Source: Argopecten irradians (taxonomy: Eukaryota > Mollusca > Bivalvia > Pectinida > Pectinidae). Taken from it: a DNA stretch of 64,000 nt. A program made the translations under genes and the position numbers. The DNA lies in NCBI RefSeq assembly GCF_041381155.1, contig NC_091146.1, positions 37,819,876-37,883,875 on the forward strand, read 5' to 3'. This document shows positions 47,728 through 61,300 of this stretch, one piece after another (positions within the stretch are counted from its first letter, which is position 1; each line of letters starts with the position of its first letter). The notes beneath the pieces are model-generated. The model made no database searches. It was not told the DNA's origin and saw nothing but the letters and a program-made list of their open reading frames with translations.

Positions 47728-50700
47728 GTAAGTCTATATAACCGACCCATTATATTGGACCAAGTAGGCAGTACGCCATGTGGGATAAGTCTATTATAAC
47801 GACCTTTATATTGGACAATCAGGACAGTTACATCATGTGGGTAAGTCTATATAAACCGACCTTTATATTGGGACCAATCAGGCAGTACATCATGTGGTAA
47901 GTCAGTATAACACGGTCTTTATATTGGACCAATATAGGCGGTAGATCACGTGGTAAGTCTATATAACCGACCTTCATATTGGACCAAGCAGGCAGTACAT
48001 TATGTGGTAAGTCAGTATAACCGGTCTTTATATTGGACCAAGCAGGCAGTACATCACGTGGTAAGCCTATATAACCGACCTTTATATTGGACCAATCAGG
48101 CAGTACATCACGTGGTAAGCCTATATAACTGACCTTTATATCGGACCAAGTAGGCTGTACATCAGGTGGTAAGTCTATATAAACTTACTTTATTATTGGA
48201 CCAATCAGGCGGTTACATCACGTGGTTAAGCACTATAGTAACCGACCTTTATATCGGACCAAGTAGGCGGTATCATCATTGTCGGTATGTCTGTATAACC
48301 GACCTTTATATTGGTTCCATGTAGGCGGTACATCACATGGAAAAGTCTATATAACCGACCTTTATATTCAGGAACAACTCAGGCGGTACATCACGTGGTA
48401 AGTCTATATAATCCGACCCTTTATATTGGACCAAGTAGGCTGGTACATCCTGTGGGTAAGTCATATATAATCCGACCTTTATATATGGACCAAGTAGGGC
48501 GGTACATCACGTGGTAAGTAAGTCTATATATTCACGGTACATCACGTGGTAAGTCCTATATATAACAGACCTGTATATTGCGGACCTAATCAGGCGGTAC
48601 ATCAACGTGGTAAGTTATATAACCGACTGTTATATTGGACCCAAGTAGGCGGTACATCACGTGGTAAATCTATATAACCGACCTTTATATTGGAGACCAA
48701 GGCAGGCAACAGTACATTCACGTGTTGTAAGTCTATATAAAACCGACCTTTATATTGGACCATGCAAGGAGGCAGTTACATCACGTGTGGTAGGTCTATA
48801 TAACCGACCTTTATATTGGACCAAGGAGGCAGTACATCACGGTGGGTAAGTCTATATAACCGACCTTTATATTTGGACCAAGGAGGCGTTATACCCACGG
48901 TGGGTAAGTCTATATAAACCGACCTTTATATTGGGACCAAGGAGGCAGTATACCACGTTGGGTAAGTCTATATAACCGACCTTTATGTTGGACCAAGTCC
49001 AGGCAGTATACCATGTGCGGTAAGTCTATATATACCGACCTTTATATTGGGGACCATGCAGGCTGGCAGTACATCACGTGGTAAGTCTATATAACCGGAC
49101 CTTTATATTGGACATGCACACAGTACATCACGTGGTAAGTCTATATAACGACCTTTATATTGGACCAATCAGGCGGTACATCACGCGGTAACTCTATGTA
49201 CCGACCTTTATATTGGACCAAGGAGGCGGTCCATCCGTGGGTAAGTCTATATAACGAGTCTTTATATCGGACCACACTCATGGGGCTCGGTAACTATCAC
49301 GTGGTAAATCTATATAACCAGACCTTTATATGGACACAAGGAGGCGGTACATCACGTGGTAAGTCTATATAACCGACCTTTATTTGTGGACCATGAACAC
49401 AGTACATCACCGTGGGTAGTCTATATAACGACGACCTTTATATTGGACCAAGGTGGCAGTTACATCACTTGGTAGGTCTATATAACCGACACCTTTATAA
49501 TGTTGGACACCAAGGAGGCGGACAACGAGTCTACTGTGCGCCGTAATAAAGTCTTTATAATTAGCGACTATTTATATTGGAATCCAAGTAGGCGAGAGGT
49601 ACCACTCACCGTGGGTAAAGTCGATATAACCGACTCTATCTATCATTGGACACAGAGTAGGCCGGTATCGATAACCTGGGTAAGAGTTTATATAACGGGC
49701 TAAAAAGTCGTACTATAAGCACACCTTTTATTTGGACGTGGGTACGTCTGCGGCAACGGACCTTACATATTGGACCGAGTAGGAGTAACATGACAAGTGG
49801 TCAATATATTAAATCCGAAACGCTTTATCGTGTTATTCGGACCAATGCGACGGCGGCTACCTAATCTACGTGTGTAAAGATCTATATAACCTGAACCGTT
49901 TCAGTCGATCTGGACCCAGGACATCGCGCAGTCGGACATCGAGTGTGGTACTAGATAAGTGTATATAAGCTTTGACCTTTATATTGGACCCACAGGATGC
50001 GGTATATCATCACGCGGATCGCGCTATATAACGTCTATAATAACCGGACCTTTATAATTGGACCTAAGCGATGGCGGTGATACCCCTGTGGGGGGTATAT
50101 AGTCAAATATAGTAGCCGACCATGTGATATGTTGGAAGACAAGATCATGGCGGTATGGGAACCAGGCGTGCGGTAACGTCTATATAACCGACCTTTTTAT
50201 ATTGGACAATCTGAGTCCAAGCTTCTGTGGGTACATCACGTTAAGCGTCGCCGCTCATGTTGGATCAACAGGCGGTTAGATCTGTATTAGTAAGTCTATA
50301 TATGGAACAACCTGTTATGCGGCGAGGGTACAGGCGTGTATCATCAGTGGGTAAGTCGCTATATAACCGACCTTTACGTATTGGACCAAGTGGACCATTG
50401 GCGGTACATCACGTGTTGGTAAGGTCTTATATAACGCGATGCTTTATATTGTGGGACTCCATAGGTAGAGAGAGGCTTGAGGCTACATATCACCGGTTGG
50501 GGTAAGGTCTATAAAGAGCCGACCTTTAATATTGGACCAAGGACGGCATGGGTAGTACATCACCTGGTTTAGGTAGTCTATACTAACCGACCTTTATATT
50601 TGGGACCTAGTACATTGTGAAAGCGGGTACATCACGTGACGGTAAGTCTTCTTGTATAACCGACCTTTATATTGGATCCAAGGACGGCGGGTTACATCAC

Positions 50701-53700
50701 GTGGTAGTATATATAACAACGACCTTTATATTGACCAAGTAGGCGGTACATCACGTGGTAAGTCCTATATTAACCGACACTATTGAATATTTGGACCTAA
50801 GTAGGGCGGCTTACATCAGTCATTAGTCTATTGTGACGACCTTTTTATTGGACCAAGTAGGCTGTACATCAAGCTCGTAACGTGGGTAAGTTAAATCAGA
50901 TCTTCAGAGAGATGGTCAAGGAGGACAGTACATAAGTGGTAAGTCTATATACCGACCTTTGTATTGGTCTTAGGAGTCGGTACATTACGTGGTAAGCTAT
51001 ATAACCCTCATGTGTATATTGGACCTAAGGAGGCCAGTACACATCACGCGGGGTAGGTCTATATAACCGAACCTTCTTATAGTTCGGTTCCAAGGGAGGG
51101 TACATCCCGTGGGTAATCTATATAAACGACCTTTATATTGGTCCATAGTAGGACGGTACATCAGTGTAGAGTCTTTATGATTGACCTTTTATTGGAACCA
51201 TGCAGCACACTACATCCGGGGGCTAGGTCTATATAACCGACCTCTGTATATGAGACCAAGGAGGCGCGTTAATTACATGGTAAGTACAATGTGGGGTAAG
51301 CTTTGTATATAAACACGCAGGCGGTTAGCACTAGCGTAAGTCTGGACAGCCAATCATTCCATTGTAACATGGAGCGCATCCAGTTACAATCAATGGTAAG
51401 ATCTATATTAAACCGTATCCTTTTATATTGGGACCAATGCATCAAGGCAGTCCATCACGTGGTAAGTCTATATAACCGACCTATTATAATTGGACCCATG
51501 TAGGGCCGGAGATACATCTACGATGACTACAATCTATATAACTCGATCATTTATATTGTGACCATAGGAGCGGCATACTTGTACACTCACGTGCGTGTAA
51601 AGTAATTATATTAACCGAACCTATTATTATTGGTCTACAAGGATGTGCATGGGTACATCACTGTGACGGTAAAAAGTCTGTATAGAGCTCGACCTTGTAT
51701 AATATTCTTAGGAGGCGGTAACCAAGTGGTAAATCCTAGATAACGCGACCTTTATATTGGTACAAGGAGGCTAAGTACATCCACATAGTGTAATTATATA
51801 TAACCGATCCACGTATATTGAATCCAAGGACGCGCCGGTCTATTACCACTGTGGGTAAGTCAATATAAGCCCCCCAAAAAGTGTACACAAAGGATAGGAC
51901 AGTTATCATCATATATCATGGGTAATAGATCAATATATAACCGAACCTTTGTAGTGGATCAAGGACAGGCAGCTACGCACATACGTGTAAGGGATAGAGC
52001 ATGACCTTTAGAGAATTGGATCAACGAAGCGTTAGTACCACGCGGGCGCGCGTACCTTTGATAGGGGACCTAAGTTTGGCGGTTCATGTTGGCGTGATAT
52101 AAGAGACACGCACTAACCGTCAGGCTGAGATATATATGTAGACCAATATTAGGTCACGGTTACATCCGATGGTGTAGGCTCCATTAGATTTTTCCACATT
52201 CGGAGTCCATATAACGACCTTATAGATTGAGAACCTTAGGGTAGGCGGTTAATACCACTGTGAGGTAGAAGTAGGTCTCTTCTTAATACGTCCTTTATTA
52301 ATTGAGATGACCTAAAAGGATGGTCAAGATACATTCATCGTGAGTATAGTCTATTTAACCCTAGACCCTATTATATTGAGATGACCGAGGATGCATCAGT
52401 ACATCACGTAGTGTGAAATGATCATATAAACGATACCTTTTTATTAGGAACAAGTGTAATTGAGCGTGCTACCATTCTCGCAACTGTGGTATATGTTCTA
52501 TGATAAACCGACACTTAAATAATTGAACCGCCCCAAGGAGCGGTTTCATCCACGTGTGTAAGTCTAATATTAAAAACCGATCCTTTATATTAAGGGACCA
52601 ATATGCAGGCTAGTCCATCACGTGGGTGAAGGCTATAATAAAACCGGATCCTTTGATTTATTGGACCAATTGACCACCTGGCAGTACATCACATGGGATT
52701 AGAGTCTATATAACATTACCTATATAAATAGTGAGACATAGGATTGTCGAGGCAGAGAATTAGCATAATCACATGGAAAGCCTCTATTACCGAGCATTTA
52801 ATATTGTGTTGGATCTCAAATAGAGAGGCAGTTATGACACACGTGGGTTAAAAATTAAGTCTATTAATAACCGACTTTTCAATTGGACAAGGAGGCAGCA
52901 AAATAGAAACAGTCACATCACATAGGTAAGTACTATAGTAACCGACCTTTAATTATGGATGACAAGGCAAACGGTCAGTAAAATGGAAGGACAGATACAT
53001 CACTCTGTGAGTAATGTCTATATAACCGACCTTTATATTGGACCAAGGAGGCGGTATACCACGTGGGTAAGTCTATATAACCGACCTTTATATTGGACCA
53101 AGGAGGCGGTACATCACGTGGTAAGTCTATATAACCGACCTTTATATTGGACCAAGGAGGCGGTACATCACGTGGGTAAGTCTATATAACCGACCTTTAT
53201 ATTGGACCAAGGAGGCGGTACATTAAGTCTATATAACACGGACCAAGGACCAAAGTCTATATAACCGACCTTTATATTGGACCAAGGAGGCGTACATCAC
53301 GTGGGTAAGTCTATATAACCGACCTTTATATTGGACCAAGGAGGGTACATACATCACGTGGGTAAGTCTATATAACCGACCTTTATATTGGACCAAGGAG
53401 GCGGTACATCACGTGGTAAGTCTATATAACCGACCTTTATATTGGACCAAGGAGGCGGTACATCACGTGGTAAGTCTATATAACCGACCTTTATATTGGA
53501 CCAAGGAGGCGGTACATCACGTGGGTAAGTCTATATAACCGACCTTTATATTGGACCAAGGAGGCGGTACATCACGTGGTAAGTCTATATAACCGACCTT
53601 TATATTGGACCAAGGAGGCGGTACATCACGTGGTAAGTCTATATAACCGACCTTTATATTGGACCAAGGAGGCGGTACATCACGTGGGTAAGTCTATATA

Positions 53701-56330
53701 CCGACCGACCTTTATATTGGACCAAGGAGGCGGTACATCACATGGTAAGTCTATATAACCGACCTTTATATTGGACCAAGGAGGCGGTACATCACGTGGG
53801 TAAGTCTATATAACCGACCTTTATATTGGACCAAGGAGGCGGTACATCACGTGGTAAGTCTATATAACCGACCTTTATATTGGACCAAGTAGGTACGTAA
53901 ACATCACGTATTTAAGTCAATATAACCGACCTTTATATTGGACCATGCTCACAGTACGGTCACGTGGGTAGGGGTCTATATAACCGACCTTTATATTGGA
54001 CCAAGGAGGCGGTTTATAGTAACATTATCACATGGTAAGTCTATATATAACCGACCTTTATATTGGACCAAGGAGGCAGTACATCACATGCGTAAGTCAT
54101 ATATAACCGACCTTTATATTGGACCAAGGAGGCGTAAGTATATCACAACCTTTTTTTGGTAAGTCTATATAACCGACCTTTATATTGGACCATGGAGGCA
54201 GTACACATCACGTGGGTAAGTCTATATAACCGACCTTTATATTGGACCAATCAGGCGGTACATCACGTGGTAAGTCTATATAACCGACCTTTATATTGGA
54301 CCAAGTAGGCGGTACATCACGTGGTAAGTCTATATAACCGACCTTTATATTGGACCAAGGAGGCGGTACATCACGTGGGTAAGTCTATATAACCGACCTT
54401 TATATTGGACCAAGGAGGCGGTACATCACGTGGTAAGTCTATATAACCGACCTTTATATTGGACCAAGTAGGCGGTACATCACGTGGTAAGTCTATATAA
54501 CCGACCTTTATATTGGACCAATCAGGCGGTACATCACGTGGGTAAGTCTATATAACCGACCTTTATATTGGACCAATCAGGCGGTACATCACGTGGGTAA
54601 GTCTATATAACCGACCTTTATATTGGACCAAGGAGGCGGTACATCACGTGGTAAGTCTATATAACCGACCTTTATATTGGACCAAGGAGGCGGTACATCA
54701 CGTGGTAAGTCTATATAACCGACCTTTATATTGGACCAAGGAGGCAGTACATCGGTACATCATGGTTAAGTTCTATATAACCGACCTTTTATATTGTTAC
54801 CAAGGAGGCGGTACATCACACAATGGGTAAGTCGTGTTATATATTGGATCAAGTCCTGTATTCTTTATATAAGTTGGACCTTTATATCAGGCGAAAGTAG
54901 GCGGTATATACATCACGTGAGGTAAGGTCTATATAACCGACCTTTATATTGACCAAGTCATGCGTAATCATATACGTGGTAAGTCTATATAACCGACCTT
55001 TAATATTGGACCAAGGAGGCGGTAACATCACGTTCTGGTACCAAGGAAGTCTATATATACACGACATTTTATATTGGACCAAGGGTAGGTACATCACGTG
55101 TAAATAGTGTCTATATAACCGGAAAATTGACCAAGCAGGCGGTACATCACGTGGGTATAATGTGTCTATATACTCCGCCCTTATATTTGGACCAATCAGG
55201 CATTACGTCATGTGGGAAAGTCTTTATAACCGACCTTTATATTTGTATAACCGACCTATTTATAACAGGACCATCGAGTCCCGTGGGTAAGTCTATATAA
55301 CCGACCGACCTTTATATTGGACCCTTCGGTATACTCCGCCTACCTACTTGGTGTAGTCTATATAACCGACCATTATGTTGGATATTTGGACAACAGGGCA
55401 TGCATGAACGTACATGGTGGTGTAAGACCTTTATATTGGACCAAGGAGGCGGTACCTTTATATATTGACCGTTTATGGCGGTATCACGTGCTATATAACC
55501 ATATAGACAGACCTTTATATTGGACCAAGGAGGTCGGTACATCAAACCGACCTAAGTCTATATAACCGACCTTTATATTGGAACTATTGGACCAAGGAGG
55601 CCGTACATCACGTGTAAGTCTATATAACCGACCGAGGTTATATTGGACCAAGGACATATACATCACGTGTGGTAAGTCTATATAACCGACCCTTTATATT
55701 GTGTGTAAAGTCCAATTTATGGTGACAGTTGGGCGGTACATCACGTGGGTAATCTATATACACCGACCTTTATATTGGACCAATTGCCGACATCACGACA
55801 TGGGTAAATTAATATACACCTTTATATTGGACCGAGGAGGCGGTAGTACATTCACCTATACGGGGTAAGTCCACCGACCTTTATTTGAGTAAGGAGGTAA
55901 TGGGTAGACACCGACCTTTATATTGGACCAAGTGTTACGAGTACATCAAAGGTAATAACCGACCTTTATATTGGACCAAGGAGGCGGTATATACACGTGG
56001 TAAGTAATATAGACGACACCACGTGTTTATATGGACCAGGTAGGTAGACACACATGTGTAAGTCTATATAACCGACCTTTATATTGGACCAATGTAGGCA
56101 CACCACGTGTTTCCGAGTCTATATAACCGTACCTTTATATGTGGACACACATTGTGTTCCGAGTCTGAACCGGTTTATTATGTAGACCAAGGGCGGTACA
56201 CCACGTGTTTCCGGTAAGTCTAATATAACCGACCTTTATATAGACCAGTGAAGCACTTCTAAAGGTATATAAAACGCACCTTTTTATTGGACAATCTTAC
56301 ACACATCACGTGGTACAGTCTTAATAACCG
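47728..56330 (+). repeat. 54/55-bp satellite derived from the exon-intron junction
   Basis: About 155 copies of a 54- or 55-bp unit (the difference is CACGTGGTAAGT versus CACGTGGGTAAGT). Each contains GTAAGTCTATATAACCGACC, TTTATATTGGACCAAGGAGG and GGTACATCACGTGG. The array starts exactly at the 5' splice site of the coding exon, and the unit's last ~27 bases match the exon's last ~27 bases (about 21 of 27, one gap, then GTAAGT perfect). Cleanest at 53000-54750. Indel-rich at 48700-52950 and after 54750. Units also carry the E-box CACGTG, an inverted CCAAT and TATATAA. Around 56090-56215 units contain GTTTCCGAGTCT or GTTCCGAGTCT, a phrase of the 34-bp repeat at 57742. Confidence 0.95.
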
Positions 56331-57741
56331 TTTGCGGCCGGTCCATTGTTTCATCATACATATGGTAGGTATGAGCGTTTGCTGCCGGTACGTACTTGCC
56401 TCTCAACAGTATAGATATATTGTTAACTAAAATGGAAATGCAGGAACAGGAATAATTGAAACATTTTTTAAATTAGTTTTTTAATAATTATAATAATAAT
56501 AACACTTTGAAAACTAAAAGCTATAGAATGCAGTCAAAATATCCACCAAGACAAAAATGAGCACAAGGAAATGGTGCGAAATCATAGGTTTTCGCATACG
56601 CGGCACTCCAGGCCTTGAATGGACACAGAGAAATCCGAATATTTGACTTCATTTCTTTGAGTTTATGCTAGACAATTATTACATCATATACAAATATAGT
56701 TTAAAGTGCGCCCTTTTATTTCTAAATTATGTCTTCATGAAATAGAAAATAAAATAATAGAAAATAAAATAAACAAGTAGAGCTTCGCTCTTCCTATGCC
56801 GTGCATGATTCATATTAAAACATCTGGCTGCGCCCTTTAAAGTTGTATTTCTTGTAATTTTCACTGAAACGATATGTCGTTTTAGCATTTGATATTTTAC
56901 ATGGACATGTATCTTGATGATTTAGCTCCTCAAAATCATATGTCAGCCTATAAGAGAGCCGAAATCTAGGGATCATATATTACTGAGGTTTTGGAATAAA
57001 AACCGCCTTTAAATCACCGCCATGTTCAGAACTTTCGAGTTTTTTTTTTCGGAATTTTTTTCGAATCGTATGGACGGGGTGACTGACAGTCTACACGGGT
57101 CCATTGGGGGGGGGGGGGCACGTGGGTTGTGATCGCGGCAGGTACTAGCAGGAGAAGCGCGCATGTTTTTGTTAGATTAAGGACGCGATGTGGTGTCTTT
57201 CTTCTGTTTCTTCTTTGAACATACTGTCTAGGCGTGAATCATACTCTGAGGTTTATGTCCACCAGAGCGAGGGGGGGGGAGGGGGTATTTTTGAAACATC
57301 TAATTCACACATTGCCGTGATTCAATATTGTGTATATCAAATATTGTAATGTGCGAGCATTATTTTCTTTGTAGATCCAGTCTGCTGAGGTCGACCACAT
57401 GTTTTGTTTACGAAAAATAGTTGAAATGTCTCTTGGTTTCACAACTCTCGTATTACTTCGAGATTGTATCGCAGACGATGTCTCGGAAGAGTTCGAATGA
57501 TTCGGGGCCTCTTTTATAAGTTATCGAGCCAATTTTTCAACGGTATCATGTTAAAAAGATTTTTTACTTTTATAATTAAAAAAATACTTCCAGTGCTGCA
57601 ACTTTATAAAAATGGTAAAATTAGAAAGTTTTAAAGCTCAGACAAACGGAAAAAAATATGTATAATACTTAAACAGTTTTCACTATGACAAAAAGAGCGA
57701 AAGTGATAGACCATACAACTTTAAGGCCTTGCCTTCAGTCA
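56331..57741. other. Unique region within the downstream intron
   Basis: Non-repetitive DNA following the 54-bp array. Contains a 13-base G run (57106-57118) followed by CACGTGGG, and a second G-rich stretch near 57270-57287. No exon, RNA gene or complete transposon is recognised. The next exon of the gene was not found here. Confidence 0.5.
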
Positions 57742-57917
57742 TATTATATACACACACCATGCATTGTTCCGAGTCCTGAGGTAATATATACACACCTATG
57801 TGTTCCGAGTCTGAGGTAATATATACACACCATGTGTTCCGAGTCTGAGGTAATATAGACACACCATGTGTTCCGAGTCTGAGGTAATATAGACACACCA
57901 TGTGTTCCGAGTCTGAG
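57742..57917. repeat. 34-bp minisatellite, five copies
   Basis: Five tandem 34-bp units containing CATGTGTTCCGAGTCTGAGG then TAATATA(T/G)ACACAC. The last three are nearly identical and the first is degenerate. Fragments of the same unit occur within the tail of the 54-bp array (56090-56215). Confidence 0.93.
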
Positions 57918-58368
57918 TCGTCATTTGTCTGTGGAGCTATATTGTCTTGAAAACAGGTGTCAAGCATGATCACATTAGTCATAACTAACTCACGTAGTCT
58001 TCTCGTCTCGTTCAACTAGACTCTTTTTGGCTGCGATTGTTTTCGCCACTTTGAATGCTAAGTGTTAAGCATGTAATTGACCGAGATCAGATTTTCACTT
58101 ACAAACAGATATAGTAATATCCAATAAATGGGACAAATAAATCCACAAAAACTAAATAACATAACAGGATTTAATTTAATTGTTACATAGTATGGTTTAA
58201 AACACAGACGCGATGTTTAGAGTGTTTTTTATTACATTGGACCAGACGTCACTAATCTATGAAAAAAGGCCTTTATCGGTCGAACTGAATGAAATGAATG
58301 ATTATCGAAAAAAATTTCTATAAATCGTATTTTTAATTTTTATCATTTCTATAATCAGGTGTTCTCTT
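57918..58368. other. Unique spacer
   Basis: Non-repetitive AT-rich sequence. A minus-strand open frame runs from 58015 into the 34-bp repeat but has no recognisable domain. Confidence 0.5.
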
Positions 58369-61300
58369 GTTGACAATAGATGTTTTTATATTCCTATATG
58401 TGGTTTTATGTTGACTATAGGTGTTTTATGTTGACGCTCATGTGTTTTATGTTGACTAGAGATGTTTTATGTTGACCATAGATGTTTTAATGTATGACTC
58501 TTAGGTGTTTTATGTTGACTATAGGTCTTTTTATGTTGACTATCGGTTGTTTTATGTAGAACTATCGAGTGAGTTTAATGTTGACTATAGGGTTTTGTAT
58601 GTTGACTATTGTTGTTTTATGTTGACTATAGCGTTTTTTATGTTGACTTACTTTATGTGTTTAGGTGTTTAATGTTGACTATATGAGTTTTTGTTGACGA
58701 TTGGGTTTGTTTTATGTTGAACTATAGGTGTTTTATGTTTGACTATCGGTTGTTTTATGTTGATTATAGGTGTTTTATGTTGACTTTAGGTGTTTTATGT
58801 GGACTATTGGTGTTTTATGTTGACTATAGGTGTTTTATGTTGACTATAGGTGTTTTATGTTGACTATAGGTGTTTTATGTTGTTTATAGGTGTTTTATGT
58901 GGACTATAGGTGTATATGTGACTATATGGTGTTTCATGTTGACTTTAGGTGTTTTATGTTGACGTTAGGTTGTATATGTTGACTATATGTGGTTTTATGT
59001 GGACTATAGGTGCTTTATGTTGACTATCAGGTTGTGTATATTGACAATATGTGTTTCATGTTGACTTTAGGTGTTTTATGTGGGAGTCTATTCAGTTGTT
59101 TTTAATTGACCCATACGTGTTCTTATGTTGGACTATAGGTGTTTTATGCTGGACTATATGTGTTTTATGTTTGACCAAAAGGTGTTTTTATTTTGACTTA
59201 GGTGTTTTATGTTGACTAAAGATGTTTTATAGTTGACCTATAGGTGTTTATGATGATGTTGACAACAGGTGTTTTTTATGTTGACTATTTGGTGTTTTAT
59301 GTTGACTATCAAAGTGTTTTATGTGTTTTTGTTGACTTTAGGTGTTTTATGTTGAGCTATAGGTGTTTTATGTTGGACTATAGGTGTTTTATGTTGACTT
59401 TAGGTGTTTTTATGTACACCATAGGTGTTTAATATTGACTATATGGTTTGTTTTATGTTGACTGATAGGTTGTTTTATGTTGACTATAGTTTTATGTGAC
59501 TTTATAATATGTTGGACTTTAGTTGTTTTATGTTGACTTCAGGTGTTTTATGTTGACTTTAGGTGTTTTTATGTTGACTATTGGTTTTTTAGGTTGACTA
59601 TAGGTGTTTTATGTTGACTTTAGGTGTTTTATGTAGACTTTAGGTGTTTTATATTGACTTTAGTGTGTTTTTATGTTGACTTTAGTGGTTTTTATGTTGA
59701 CTATTGGTGTTTTATTGTTGACTAATAGTGTTTTACTGTTGTACTTTTAGGTGTTTTATGTTGGCACTATAGGTGTTTTATGTTGACTTGTTAGGTGTTT
59801 TATGTGGTACTAAAGGTGGTTCATTTGACTTTAGGTGTTTTATGTTCGGACTTTCGGTGTTTTTACGATTGTGACTTTACTATAAATGTTTGTATGTAGA
59901 CATAGAGTGTGTTTAATGTGACTATATGGTGTTTTATGTTGACTTTTGGTGCTTTATGTGTGACCTATAGGTGTTTTATGTGTTGACTATAGGTGGTTTA
60001 TTGATCTAAAGGTGTTTTATGTTGACTTTAGGTGTTTTATGTTGACTTTACAGTGTTTTTTAAGTTGACTTTAGGTGTTTTATGTTGACTATAGGTTTTT
60101 TAGTGTTTTATGTGGAACTATAGGGTGTTTGATTTTGACTATAGGTGTTTTATATTGCTTTATAGGTGTATTAATGTGGACTACAGGTGGCTTTTTGTTT
60201 GACGATTTAGGTTTTATGTTGACTATATTGTGTTTTATGTTGACTTTAGTGGGTGTTTATGTTTATGTTGACTATAGGTGTTGACTTTTAATGTTGACTA
60301 TATGGTGTTTAATGTTGACTCATAGGTGTTTTATGTTGGACTATAGATGTGTTTTATGTTGACTATAGATGTATTTATGGTGTGACTACAGGGTGGGTAT
60401 TTATGTTACTTTAGGTGTTTTGATGTTGACTACAGGGTGTTTAATGTTGACTTTAGTGTGACTTTCGTGTTTTATGTTCGACTATAGGTGTTTTATGTTG
60501 ACTTTAGGATGTTGATTGTTGACTTTAGGTGTTTATATTGATCAATAGGTGTTTTAATGTTGACTTTAGGTGGCTTTATGTTGACTATAGGTGTGTTTAT
60601 GCTTGACTAAAGGTGTTTTATGTTGAGCTTAGATGACTTTGGTTTTATGTTGGGACTATAGGTGGTATTTTATCGTTGACTGATATTGGGTTTTGTTATG
60701 TGGAACTTTATTGTTTTATGTTGACTATAGGTGTTTTATGTTGACTATAGGTGTTTTATGTTGACCATAGGTGTTTTATGTTGACTATAGATGTTTTATG
60801 TTGACCATAGGTGTTTTATGTTGACTATAGGTGTTTTATGTTGACTATAGGTGTTTTATGTTGACTATAGGTGTTTTATGTTGACTATAGGTGTTTTATG
60901 TTGACTATAGGTGTTTTATGTTGACTATAGGTGTTTTATGTTGACTATAGGTGTTTTATGTTGACTATAGGTGTTTTATGTTGACTATAGATGTTTTATG
61001 TTGACTATAGGTGTTTTATTTTGAGTATAGGTGTTTTATGTTGACTTTAGGTGTTTTATGTTGACTATAGGAGTTTTTATGTTGACTATATAGGTGTTTT
61101 ATGTGTTTGTATGTTGGACTATAGGTGTTTTATGTTTACTATAGGTGTTTGTATTTTGACTTTAGGTGTTTGTATGTTGACGATAGGTGTTTTATGTGGA
61201 CTATAGGTGTTTTATGTTGACAATATGTGTTTTATGTGGACTAAGGTGTTTTATAGTTGACTCTAGGTGTTTATGTTGACAATATGTATTTTATGTTCGG

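Noticed and set aside
47728..47799. Extension of the coding exon into the satellite
   Set aside because: The perfect GTAAGT donor at 47728 in phase 0 and the start of intronic repeat units make splicing far more likely. Unspliced reading adds only 24 repeat-derived residues.
57106..57118. G-quadruplex element
   Set aside because: A single homopolymer run whose length is unreliable in long-read data. No regular multi-tract pattern.
57683..58015. 110-codon minus-strand frame ending in the 34-bp repeat
   Set aside because: Its second half is repeat-derived and the first half has no recognisable domain or splice signal, although it is not purely low-complexity.
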